Part shown: piece after piece, positions 17,551 through 25,770 of the stretch
How the letters are laid out: each line of letters begins with the position of its first letter
Numbering within the stretch: the first letter of the stretch is position 1
Origin: Peribacillus deserti
GTDB lineage: Bacteria; Bacillota; Bacilli; Bacillales; DSM-1321
NCBI RefSeq assembly: GCF_016909175.1
Contig: NZ_JAFBFI010000015.1
Location: 1 to 64,000, forward strand
Length of the DNA stretch: 64,000 nucleotides
Direction of reading: 5' to 3'
The notes under the pieces: model-generated
What the model saw: only the letters and a program-made list of their open reading frames with translations
Told to the model about the DNA's origin: nothing
Database searches by the model: none
Program-made: the position numbers and the translations under genes

Positions 17551-17765
17551 CTATACGGTTTGCCGTTCAATTAATTTGACAAATTCTCTTCGTGAGAATT
17601 TTTTGTACTGTTGATTGCTTGAAGAAATAATTTTCTTCCGATTTCAACCAAAGGGATTTTGAGTGTTGTTATGTGCATAATTTTTGCTATTGGTTGGTTA
17701 TCAAATCCCATTGTTGCGAGTTCATCAGGTATTAAGATTCCCTTTTCCTTACAGTAGGTTTTATG
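17551..17765 (-). pseudogene. LacI-family regulator, C-terminal remnant
   Basis: Minus strand: ILIPDELATMGFDNQPIAKI, then TTLKIPLVEIGRKLFLQAIN, and after a frame change FVKLIERQTV with a stop at 17551. These are the closing strands of the periplasmic-binding-protein-like effector domain of LacI/GalR repressors. Only about 65 residues remain, and the DNA-binding part is gone. Confidence 0.75.
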
Positions 17766-17854
17766 GTAAGTTTAGGATTAAATCTGCAAATATCAATACA
17801 AAAGCAAGTCTACAACAAGCAATTAGTGAATTACAGTTATTAAAACATGCTTAG
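17766..17854 (+). pseudogene. C-terminal gene fragment, unrecognised
   Basis: The plus strand reads GKFRIKSANINTKASLQQAI, then SELQLLKHA and a TAG, immediately followed by a terminator. The 5-prime part is missing; it abuts the LacI remnant. Not assigned. Confidence 0.35.
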
Positions 17855-17874
17855 TCCTTCATAAGACTTTTTTT
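17853..17874 (+). terminator. terminator of the gene fragment
   Basis: AGTC/GACT short arms followed by seven T. Weak stem but a good tail. Confidence 0.5.
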
Positions 17875-17936
17875 GTTTATCCTGCAAAAAAGTCAAAAAG
17901 GGGCAGTAATTATGTCCATGAATTGTAGGGATAAAA

Positions 17937-17961
17937 AAGACAAGAAGTTTCCTCTTGTCTT
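17937..17961 (-). terminator. terminator of the sensor-STAS gene
   Basis: Arms AAGACAAG/CTTGTCTT. The minus strand continues TTTTTTATCC. Confidence 0.85.
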
Positions 17962-17968
17962 AATTATT

Positions 17969-18977
17969 TTATACAATAGACTTTCCTGCCTCAGCTAAAG
18001 CATGGTGAATCCCATGCTGAAGGGTTCTGAAACATTCAAATTTTGAAAGGTTAATTCCGGATTGGGTTAAGGTGATTCCCATTTCTGCAGATATCCCTAC
18101 CAATATAGTCTTAATACCAATTAAAGAAGCAGCTGCTCCAATTTTTTCAATAAAATTGGCAGTATACTGACTTACTTCCATATCTAAACCAGTTAGATCT
18201 AGTACTAAAAAGTTCGCTTGGTATTGAGGAAGGTTATACAGCGTATTAACTATCAAATCTTCAGATCGTTCCTCATCATATTTCCCAAGAAGAGGAACAA
18301 CCACAATGCCTTCTAATACAGGGATAATAGGGGAGGATAATTGTTTAACTAAATCCCTTAATTCCTTTGTCTTGTGTTCAACCATTACCTCAAGCTGCTT
18401 TATCTGTTCTGACTCTTTCTTCCTCGATAATTCATGTATATTATCTATCGGATGGGTAATACTCAATAATGCTGTATCCATGCCCTTCCAGTTGGTCTTG
18501 CACAATTCTATACCAGATCTTCGTACCAAATAAACCAGTGAAAATCCCTGCATAATGAGCCGCTAAGTATAAACCGCTCTGTTTTTTCCCCTGAGCTAAG
18601 TTAATCTTATATTCCCAGCTGTCTTTGATCTTAGCAGTAAGCGTTTTGGATTGAAAATCAAGTTCCTTGATTTCTGTTCTTCCCCAACCTGCTGACGCAT
18701 AAGTATTGGTAATCCTTTTTGCTGCTTCAATTACGCTTAAATGCTTCATGCTTTCAAAATATTCACCAACCACAAGCCCCTGACGATAACCAGTAGCCTC
18801 AAACACAAGTCGGGTAGCCTCTTCTCCCGAAATTTCCTCAATGGTATCAAAAAAGGTTTTCATTGCACTTGAAATCCAGAATAAGACCGCGTCTTCTCCC
18901 TCAAAAGTAAATTTCCCATTATCTAAATCCCAGCCAAAATCTAGCCCGCCAATATTAATGTTAGTATTATGATTCAT
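17969..18977 (-). pseudogene. XylR_N/V4R-type sensor plus STAS protein, frameshifted
   Basis: From ATG 18977 an N-terminal domain of about 175 residues (FWISSAMKTFFDTIEEISGE, GYRQGLVVGEYFE, YASAGWGRTEI) resembles XylR_N/V4R small-molecule sensor domains. It ends at a stop just after EYYPSDR. The next frame gives a short coiled coil (LEVMVEHKTKELRDLVKQL) and a STAS domain (SSPIIPVLEGIVVVPLLGKY, LVLDLTGLD, GIKTILVGIS). A single base near 18440-18450 restores one protein. The layout matches RsbR-type stressosome co-antagonists with an alternative sensor. A second RsbR-like gene lies at 11588. Confidence 0.75.
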
Positions 18978-19086
18978 ATAAAAATCTCCTGTAATATGTT
19001 TGGTTTACTTAACAGAATTATTATAGCAAGTTATGATATTAATTATAAAATTAAAGCCACCTACATTTGGTATGGACGAAACAAAA

Positions 19087-19160
19087 TATGCTGCCGAAAG
19101 CAGCCATATCTTCTTCAACTAACGCACCCGTTAGCTTAAGTGTAACGGTTCACAATCTTT
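19087..19160 (+). repeat. cassette-array element 15
   Basis: Hairpin ATGCTGCCGAAAGCAGCC, right arm CAACTAACGCACCCGTTAG, then CTTAAGTGTAACGGTTCACA. A textbook right half; 18 nt before the HxlR fragment. Confidence 0.85.
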
Positions 19161-19177
19161 TTTATAGAGTGCATTCT

Positions 19178-19420
19178 TTAAATTTTCTCCAGATAAAAAA
19201 GTCCTGATGTTAGTGAATATTCAACACGTGGGGGAACCTCAGGATAAACTTCACGCTTAATTATCCCATCTGCTTCTAGCTCTCGAAGTTGCTTTGTGTG
19301 CGAACCTAGAGAGATATTGTCCAAAAGGCCTTTAATTTCACTGTAGCGACGTTTCTTAGTCTTTAAAAGCCATAGGATTAAATATTTCCAACGCCCAGCG
19401 AGTATGTGGTTGAGACACAA
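19178..19420 (-). pseudogene. HxlR-family regulator fragment
   Basis: Reads LAGRWKYLILWLLKTKKRRY, then LDNISLGSHTKQLRELEADG and PPRVEYSLT, the winged helix-turn-helix core of HxlR regulators. The N-terminal Cys region has no start codon or ribosome site, and after VEYSLT the sequence runs into unrelated LFYLEKI and a stop, so both ends are lost. A complete HxlR regulator is at 57950 for comparison. Confidence 0.75.
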
Positions 19421-19432
19421 AAGACCCTTTAT

Positions 19433-19584
19433 TATTTTAAAGGGTAATATTTGGCTATAACCATTCTTAAGAAATCTATATCTTGTCGAATGTGTTTTTT
19501 ATATCTCGGTCGAGAGCATTTACTAAGATCCATTAGAAGCCTGCCGAGTTCCCTCTTTAAAAGAAATTGTTCTTGATCTTCCAT
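19433..19584 (-). pseudogene. small basic protein, one-base frameshift
   Basis: ATG 19584 reads MEDQEQFLLKRELGRLLMDL then SKCSRPRYK. After a run of five A (six expected) the frame breaks, and the continuing frame gives KHIRQDIDFLRMVIAKYYPL to a stop at 19433. The interval is 152 nt, one base short of 51 codons. It looks like a conserved 50-residue helical protein of Bacilli; function unknown. Confidence 0.5.
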
Positions 19585-19654
19585 TTAGTTCTCCCCAATG
19601 GTGTCACTATATTCCATGTCTTTTACCCCAAATTTATGCTCTAAAAACCCAAAG

Positions 19655-20600
19655 TCCAATTAATTGATTGGGTTAAGGAACATGGGCAGTCATGTGGCGA
19701 TGGAGAGTACAAGCGTTTACTGGAAGCCTATCGTCAACTTATTGGAATCCGAAGGGATTGAATTTCTTGTTGTCTACGCCCAACACATGAAGTCCCTTCC
19801 GGGTCGCAAGACCGATGTAAAGGATGCGGAATGGATCGCCCAACTTCTAAGGCATGGACTTCTTAAAGCGAGCTTCATCCCTAACAGGACCCAGAGGGAA
19901 CTCTGGGAACTTGTTCGTTATCGCCGAGCATTATCGAGGAACGGGCTAGACAGCATAACCGGATTCAAAAGGTGCTCGAAGGAGCGAACATCAAACTTGG
20001 TTCGGTGGTTTCCGGCATCATGGGTGTTTCGGCAAAGGATATGCTTCATGTCGCAGATGGCGAGGACAATCCTGAGAAGCTATCAAACCTAGCACGCCGT
20101 ACAATGAAACTGAAGAAACAGGAACAGTTGGCACTCCAAGGCAATGTAAATCCCCATCAACGATTGATGCTCAAGACTATCTTAACTCATATTGATTTTC
20201 TTACTAATCAAATAGATTGTTGGACGCGACATTGCCCAATGGGTAAGCGAATATCAGGACGACATTGAACGGCTCGACTCCATTTCTGGCATAGCTACAA
20301 GGATACAAGGAGGGCCGAACAAATACTCGCCGAAATCAGGCCCGACGTAGGAACGCAGTTCCCATGTGCCGCCCACTTGTGTTCATGGGCTGCTCTTGTT
20401 CCGAGATACAATGAAAGTGCCGGGAAACGGAAATCTGCAAGGGCCAAAAAAGGAAACAAGTATCTTCGTTCGGCATTAACAGGAGCAGCTCAATCAGTAA
20501 GAGACTCAAAGAATTACCTCGGTGCCCTATACAGACGGACAGCTGCCGAAAAATCCGAATCAAGGATCAGACGCTCTCCTTTTAAAAAAACTGACTGAGC
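19655..20600 (+). mobile_element. degenerate IS110-family transposase
   Basis: Pieces in three frames follow the IS110 order. The DEDD domain part SHVAMESTSVYWKPIVNLLE and GRKTDVKDAEWIAQLLRHG comes first, then the linker with LEGANIKLGSVVSGIMGVSA. The C-terminal Transposase_20 part is LCSWAALVPRYNESAG-like, ending KKGNKYLRSALTGAAQSV and KNYLGALYRR. The first 70-80 residues, the C-terminus and the ends are missing. At least two frameshifts, so it is inactive. Confidence 0.85.
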
Positions 20601-20637
20601 TGCATCTATTTAAGTATGGTCATTTAAACCCACCAAA

Positions 20638-20663
20638 AAAGCCCTTCTAAAGAGAAGTGCTTT
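20638..20663 (-). terminator. terminator of the 147-residue membrane protein
   Basis: Imperfect arms AGCACTTCT/AGAAGGGCT on the minus strand followed by TTTTTT. Confidence 0.8.
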
Positions 20664-20703
20664 TAATTTTTTAAGTAATTCAATTTCTCAATTTCTTGAC
20701 TGT

Positions 20704-21147
20704 TTAACTTGTTAATATTCTTTTTAGCAATAACCCTAATCCTACTCCTGGAATAACACATAGCATTGGGAACCATACAATACCCAATAATATTCCGAAC
20801 ATTTTAATTCTGTCAGAGTACATAATTCCTACTGTTACAAAATAAGCGGAAAATACGAAAGGAAGGTATGAGTAAGGTTCTTTACCTCCGCCTGAATCCT
20901 TAAATGCGTCCCACATTGCAAAAAAGTATATACAAGGGTAGAACATGAGCCATTGGTAATTTGCTTGGTGAATAGATTTTCCTATTTCACCATTAAAACT
21001 ATAATAAATGACCTCATTAAAATTTGACTGAACGTTGATGATTATTTCTAAAAGAATAAATACTATTCCCTTCAGATATTTGCCATTAAGTAATTGACCA
21101 AAACCTGGTAGAGCGATACTCCATATTAATCTTTCCTTAGCTTCCAC
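20704..21147 (-). CDS. small multi-pass membrane protein (TM2-like)
   Basis: 147 residues with about four hydrophobic segments. The N-terminus LIWSIALPGFGQLLNGKYLK resembles the pore-like start of TM2/DUF5683-type proteins (P-G-F-G-Q then G-K-Y), and the C-terminus is IPGVGLGLLLKRI. No enzymatic motif. It begins 13 nt after the stop of the DUF3231 gene in the same direction, so the two probably form an operon. Confidence 0.65.
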   Translation of the reverse strand: MEAKERLIWSIALPGFGQLLNGKYLKGIVFILLEIIINVQSNFNEVIYYSFNGEIGKSIHQANYQWLMFYPCIYFFAMWDAFKDSGGGKEPYSYLPFVFSAYFVTVGIMYSDRIKMFGILLGIVWFPMLCVIPGVGLGLLLKRILTS

Positions 21148-21160
21148 ATCACATTATCCT

Positions 21161-22159
21161 TTAGCCTATATCTTCATCTGTTGATGCAGTAGGAGGTTTT
21201 TCCATCCACTTGTTTTCAATTAAGAGGTTCATCCCATCTTCTGCGTACTTTAAAACTTCTGAACTTATCCTGGAGTAATCTACAATTAAATCACTTCTTA
21301 AGCTTTCAGAGATGGACATTCCCAGATTTCCTACACTCGAGTGATTCATAAGACTGAAGTGAATCATTAATAATTTATCAGAAAAGGGCGATTCTGTTGA
21401 ATCAGTAACCTCAAGACCAATTAAGGTCGGGATTGTGAGAGAATGATTTTCTAGATACTCACCATAAATCCTTACTTGTTTTAATGAAAGGTCTTTTCCT
21501 CGCTGGATATAATCCCTGACCTTTTCAGAGCGTGCAATTCTGCCGAAAGCAGTTGCTATTGCTATACCTAGTTCATTTGCGGCGATATTGTTATAAAGAT
21601 CTGTAATTTCAGTTGCGGCAAGTGCTCTTTTTTTCCCAAGCCATTCATATATAAAAGAGTGTTTACGAATGACATCTACTTCCTGCTGATAAGGGATATA
21701 AGGAGGTCTTGCTGCCAGTCCCTTTTCTAATAAGATTCTCGACACTTCATTATCAAGTTCCACAGAGGAAGCTATACTCTTTGAACCATAAGAGCGTATA
21801 TCAAGGCGGTAGAGATTTCCGAGTGCCCACCCGTGAGTGACTAGCCCTCCTTTTGCCATATTTTTAATGTAGTGCAAATAAAAAGTATCTGAAAACAGAC
21901 GTTTTGCCTTTAAATTCATATCATCTTCTGTAAAAAAAATTGGCAATACAATTCCTTCTTCTGTACATATGTTTTGAATGGTTTCAACATGTTGTTGTGA
22001 CAAATCTAAGGCATGTTTTATCAATGCCTTAATATTCGTATCCTCCACATGTTCAAGAAAATATTTAAATATACATATATGCATACTGTCACCGAGCTTT
22101 ACACCCCATAGGTATGCTATTTCAGAAGAAGTTAGGCGAGGATTATGCTCTATCTCCAA
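21161..22159 (-). CDS. DUF3231-family protein
   Basis: 332 residues, helical, in two similar halves. Each half contains a W/Y-rich helix pair (LTSSEIAYLWGVKLGDSMHI; LAATEITDLYNNIAANEL). This duplicated four-helix (ferritin-like) layout is characteristic of DUF3231, common in spore formers and of unknown function. It starts with TTG at 22159; AAAGG about 11 nt upstream supports it. Likely first gene of an operon with the TM2-like gene. Confidence 0.8.
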   Translation of the reverse strand: MEIEHNPRLTSSEIAYLWGVKLGDSMHICIFKYFLEHVEDTNIKALIKHALDLSQQHVETIQNICTEEGIVLPIFFTEDDMNLKAKRLFSDTFYLHYIKNMAKGGLVTHGWALGNLYRLDIRSYGSKSIASSVELDNEVSRILLEKGLAARPPYIPYQQEVDVIRKHSFIYEWLGKKRALAATEITDLYNNIAANELGIAIATAFGRIARSEKVRDYIQRGKDLSLKQVRIYGEYLENHSLTIPTLIGLEVTDSTESPFSDKLLMIHFSLMNHSSVGNLGMSISESLRSDLIVDYSRISSEVLKYAEDGMNLLIENKWMEKPPTASTDEDIG

Positions 22160-22243
22160 GATTATTCAACCTTTCTGTTTGGGTATGATTTTATATTTCC
22201 CGATATTATAACAAATTATTTTATTATGTTATTATCCTTATTA

Positions 22244-22332
22244 GACTATCCTGGCCGTTTGTGCAAAACGCAAAAAGACAGCAACAGCCGCCATTTCTTC
22301 TTTCACAAACCCATCCTATTTAATAAGCACCT
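22244..22332 (+). repeat. cassette-array element 16 with compensatory arms
   Basis: Left arm TATCCTGGCCGTTTGTGCAA, hairpin region GACAGCAACAGCCGCC, right arm TTTCACAAACCCATCCTATT. The left GTTTGTG (22257-22263) and right CACAAAC (22304-22310) are perfectly complementary although both differ from the family norm GTTAGTT/AACTAAC. Confidence 0.75.
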
Positions 22333-22401
22333 TTCAAATTTTACATACCTTCTAGAAACTTTGAGATACTATTACAAAATAAATTAGAGGATGTTATCTT
22401 A

Positions 22402-22872
22402 TTGAGAAAATTAACAATATATATCCTTTTAATGCTATTTATTCCTTGGCTTTCTATTCCATTGCTTGGTAAAAGTAGCTTTAAGAGATATCTTCCAGGA
22501 ACCATATTTATGAGCGTATATGCTACTTTAGAAGGTTATCTAGCAGAAAAGAAGGAATGGTGGTGGTTTCCCTACCCAGTAAAACCTAACGTGTTAGGTG
22601 AGATGCCACTTATCCTGGGACCTTTCTTTGTTGGTTCACTGTGGACTTTAAAATTCACCTTTGGCAATTTTAAAAAATACATGTTACTTAATATAATTAT
22701 TGATTCATTTTTCACGTATATTTTGATGAATTGGTTCAAAAGAATTGGCTATGTTTCACTAATAAGAATCAATAGGTTTCAGCTTTCACTTTTATTTTTA
22801 TTAAAATCAATTTTAATGTATGGTTATCAGTATTTTCACGAATTTGTTTTTGCAAGAAGGAAATCCAATTGA
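22402..22872 (+). CDS. multi-pass membrane protein, CBO0543-like group
   Basis: 156 residues with about four transmembrane helices. Conserved-looking segment LPGTIFMSVYATLEGYLAEK, then WWWFPYPVKPNVLGEMP and LGPFFVGSLWTLKFTFGNFK. It resembles the orphan membrane proteins at 1635, 5100 and 12460 in size and aromatic content but is clearly more distant. It starts at TTG 22402 with AGAGGATG about eight bases upstream. Function unknown. Confidence 0.65.
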   Translation: MRKLTIYILLMLFIPWLSIPLLGKSSFKRYLPGTIFMSVYATLEGYLAEKKEWWWFPYPVKPNVLGEMPLILGPFFVGSLWTLKFTFGNFKKYMLLNIIIDSFFTYILMNWFKRIGYVSLIRINRFQLSLLFLLKSILMYGYQYFHEFVFARRKSN

Positions 22873-23284
22873 TTGGGACTTAGCCGGATCTGACCAACAA
22901 TCCAGCCAAAATTGTCGATAGTTAGAGGAAAAGGAGATAAAGAACGCGAGGTTTATTTTAATACCCGAAGTGAAATTTGGTTAAAACGGTACCTAGATGA
23001 GCGGCAAGATCAGGATCCAGCACTTTTTGTAACGGAACGCTCTCCTCACAGAATGAGCACAGCTCAGATACGGTACATCATCAAAAGGATTTCTAAAAGA
23101 GCAGATATAAATAAAAATATACACCCGCACCAATTCAGACACAGTTATGCCACTGATTTATAAAATAACGGGGCTCCCCTGGAAGTTATCCAAACATTAT
23201 TGGGACATAAAAAAGTGAAACAACCAGAATATATGCTCATCTAAGCGGGAAAATACGACAGGATTTCTATAAAAAATATTTTTA
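22873..23284 (+). pseudogene. tyrosine recombinase, catalytic-domain remnant
   Basis: Reads KLSIVRGKGDKEREVYFNTR, LKRYLDERQDQDPALFVTER, IHPHQFRHSYATDL, then a stop, NNGAPLEVIQTLLGHKKVK, and after a frame change RIYAHLSGK. It keeps the beta-hairpin Lys, H-x-x-R, the second His (LLGHKK) and the nucleophile Tyr region. The first catalytic Arg and the whole N-terminal arm-binding part are missing. XerC/phage-integrase type. The 3-prime end directly abuts cassette-array element 17. Confidence 0.85.
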
Positions 23285-23360
23285 AAGAAAGGCTGTTTCT
23301 GTAGCCCTAATTAGAAAAACTAACGCACCCGTTACTTTAAGTACATTTATTCACAATCTC
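23285..23360 (+). repeat. cassette-array element 17
   Basis: AAAGAAAGGCTGTTTCTGTA with GGCT/AGCC pairing, right arm AAACTAACGCACCCGTTAC, then TTTAAGTACATTTATTCACA. Confidence 0.8.
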
Positions 23361-23397
23361 ATGTGCTATGTACTTCAACAATTCTTCCCCGTAACAA

Positions 23398-23423
23398 TAA
23401 AAAAGCTGCCTCGATGACAGCTT
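23398..23423 (-). terminator. terminator of the carbonic anhydrase gene
   Basis: AAGCTG/CAGCTT arms; minus-strand tail TTTTTTATTG. Confidence 0.85.
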
Positions 23424-23486
23424 CGCATTTCTATTAAAGGTCTCTACAAAAAGCATTCGAACGAGCATCCATTTCACATTTTTATG

Positions 23487-24164
23487 TTAGTCATAGGCAA
23501 TTCCACAGGAGCAACGATTTTTCCCAAATAACAACTGATAAGATGCGGGGAATTCCTGATTGACACGTTGAACTTCCCGTGCAAATCCCTTACTATCCTC
23601 TGGTACTGGTGAAAGTGCGTCTGCCTTCTCTTGAGAATCAATATTAGCTCCAGGTGGTACGAATCTATTGGGTGGAATTCGAACGCCATTTGTTACTACT
23701 GCATTATAAGATATAAACGAGCCTTTCTCGACAATTGCATTATAAACAATGGCATTAAAACCAACAAATACTTTGTCTGCGATATAACAAGGACCATGGA
23801 CAAGGGCACCATGAGCGATGGTCACTTCATTTCCAATAAATATAGAATACCTTTTTCCCCAAACTGAAATCCTTTTATCTAATAAACCATGTAAAATTAC
23901 TCCGTCCTGAATATTTGTATTAGAACCTATATAAAAAGGGGTTCCTTCATCCGCACGTATGCTTACATTAGGAGCTACATAAACATTGTTTCTAATGGTT
24001 ACATCACCTATGACACTGGAAAACTGACTTACAAATGCTGTTTTGTCAATTTTAGGAAATCGTTGAACAGGATTAAATGAAGTTAAAGGGTTGGGACTAA
24101 TGAATGGTTCAAAACAGTGAGAATGGTTATAAGAAGAGGAGTTTGATCCTTTTTTTTCTACCAA
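23487..24164 (-). CDS. gamma-class carbonic anhydrase-like protein
   Basis: About 225 residues forming a left-handed beta-helix (hexapeptide repeats such as SVIGDVTIRNNVYVAPNVSI). The zinc ligands of Cam-type enzymes are seen in order: QDGVILHG, then IAHGALVHGPCYI, giving three His. A C-terminal helix ends with RCSCGIAYD. Likely reversible hydration of CO2, as a trimer. No export signal. The start is TTG 24164, placed by the ideal GAAGGAGGTGAT seven bases upstream; the longer reading from 24194 includes this site. It is alone between elements 17 and 18. Confidence 0.85.
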   Translation of the reverse strand: MVEKKGSNSSSYNHSHCFEPFISPNPLTSFNPVQRFPKIDKTAFVSQFSSVIGDVTIRNNVYVAPNVSIRADEGTPFYIGSNTNIQDGVILHGLLDKRISVWGKRYSIFIGNEVTIAHGALVHGPCYIADKVFVGFNAIVYNAIVEKGSFISYNAVVTNGVRIPPNRFVPPGANIDSQEKADALSPVPEDSKGFAREVQRVNQEFPASYQLLFGKNRCSCGIAYD

Positions 24165-24326
24165 GTTATCACCTCCTTCACAATCTATTGGCATATACTT
24201 ATTTTATGCAGTAGATTGCGTAAGGAGTGGACAATCATTAAATAAAAATGATGTTAGGCAGCGATCCGTATATATGCAGCAGAAATGCACCACAAAGGAT
24301 AAAATTTATTAGTTTTTGTTCTTCCA

Positions 24327-24353
24327 CTATCCTGCCCCGTTAGCTAAAGAAGA
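24327..24353 (+). repeat. cassette-array half-element 18 (left arm)
   Basis: CTATCCTGCCCCGTTAGCTA then AAGAAG, the closest match to the left-arm consensus. A right arm follows about 190 bp on (element 19); no gene lies between. Confidence 0.75.
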
Positions 24354-24520
24354 GTAATAAACCCACCAATAAAAACGATATGATTAACTAGATTAGTGAA
24401 TAATCCCTATTTTAATTAAAACAAAAATTTATAGAGCAGACAAAAAGTCGAAAATTTACAATTTTAAAAAGTTACGATTAATACCTTTTGTTTTCCGCAT
24501 TTGAACATATATAATTCTTC

Positions 24521-24555
24521 TTTCTTCAAATCACGCACCCGTTAAATTAGGAAGG
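24521..24555 (+). repeat. cassette-array element 19 (right arm)
   Basis: CTTCAAATCACGCACCCGTT then AAATTAGG. Degenerate stem; the CGCACCC core is kept. An AGGTCTC/GAGACCT hairpin lies about 40 nt further on (24597-24617). Confidence 0.6.
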
Positions 24556-24653
24556 TTTTTCATTAATAAGTAATTGATTAAGTTATGGATTTATGTAGGT
24601 CTCTAATAACGAGACCTGTTTCTTCTTTTACTTCTCTTCTTACCAAGCTAATT

Positions 24654-25361
24654 TTAACATCTTACATGTTTGCGTTTAAAACCAAGCTTCCCTCTACCTA
24701 GTTCTTTTTGAACACTTTCGTAAGCGTTTAGGAAACTGCTTTTTTTCTTGTCCCGTTTGACTTCTACTATACCTACTTCCTTTGCAGTCTCGAGTGCCTT
24801 TTCATGTAGTGGCAAATACGAAATCCCTACGGTATATAGAAAATTATTCATGGAGGACTTCGTTCGTTCCGGCGAATCATGAATGGAATTTTTCAGAATA
24901 TCAAGCATTTTAGATATCTTGCTTTCGGAAAATTCATTGTCCAGGCGATTCCCTAAAAGCCAGCAGTAGCAACTCCAGCCCGCTGACATTCTCAGCTCGT
25001 CACCACTTGCAATCCATTTATCGGCAACGTCTTGTGCAATATCTGACTCTGATAAAGTTACCGCCACCACAAAATCGGACAGCATATAAAAATACGCTCC
25101 ATCTATCCAACGAGCAAAATCCGACTCAGTCATGGCTTTTGGGTCTGCAATAATGCCTGCGAAGTACATTGCATCATAATTATGTGTGGCATAAAGCTCT
25201 TCAGCTAAACGTTGATTTATTTTTATTTTCTTGGCGATTGGTTTCATAGCACCTGTAGCCACGCCAAAAAGCGGCTCGCGGGCACCGTTGGATATGTACA
25301 TTTTTTTAGTTCGTTCCTTACTAAGTGCTTCAAGCTCCTGCATAACTGTTTCAAAATCCAT
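24654..25361 (-). CDS. DNA alkylation repair protein (AlkD-like)
   Basis: 235 residues, all-helical with HEAT-like repeats. Landmarks include GVATGAMKPIAKKI, LYATHNYDAMYFAGIIADP, DGAYFYMLSDFVV and AGWSCYCWLLGN, as in the DNA alkylation repair family (Pfam DNA_alkylation). Related glycosylases excise bulky or cationic alkylated bases. GAAAGGAAG lies a normal distance before ATG 25361. The C-terminus is strongly basic (KLGFKRKHVRC). Another single gene between array elements. Confidence 0.82.
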   Translation of the reverse strand: MDFETVMQELEALSKERTKKMYISNGAREPLFGVATGAMKPIAKKIKINQRLAEELYATHNYDAMYFAGIIADPKAMTESDFARWIDGAYFYMLSDFVVAVTLSESDIAQDVADKWIASGDELRMSAGWSCYCWLLGNRLDNEFSESKISKMLDILKNSIHDSPERTKSSMNNFLYTVGISYLPLHEKALETAKEVGIVEVKRDKKKSSFLNAYESVQKELGRGKLGFKRKHVRC

Positions 25362-25460
25362 AGTCGTATACTTCCTTTCCGTTTAATTATAATCCACTAG
25401 TTTATACATCTTTATCAAGTCTTCTATTCTTCTCAATTTCACAACGTTTATATTCGTGCT

Positions 25461-25492
25461 AAATCTTGCCCCGTTAGTCGAATAAGAAACAA
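25461..25492 (+). repeat. cassette-array half-element 20 (left arm)
   Basis: AAATCTTGCCCCGTTAGTCG then AATAAGAAAC. Confidence 0.65.
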
Positions 25493-25650
25493 AACCTTCA
25501 CATTTTGAATACCTAAGAAAAATATTACTGAACCTCAAATAATTAATGATAATGAAATTATGATTGCAAACACAGGGTAAAGAAGCATGTTTCCATTAAG
25601 TCCCTCTTCTTTGTTGATTCATTTTAGCACAAGTATATATCTCCTTCTGA

Positions 25651-25698
25651 TAGTTATAGCAGCCAGACTTTTTCAACTAACTCACCCATCAGCAGTAA
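25651..25698 (+). repeat. cassette-array element 21
   Basis: TAGTTATAGCAGCCAGAC (right side of the hairpin) then TTCAACTAACTCACCCATCA. Confidence 0.65.
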
Positions 25699-25770
25699 AA
25701 AAATGATTATCTATTTTTTCCTAACCATCTTAATTCTTCCTAACATTATTCAGCATACAATCTCAGATTC

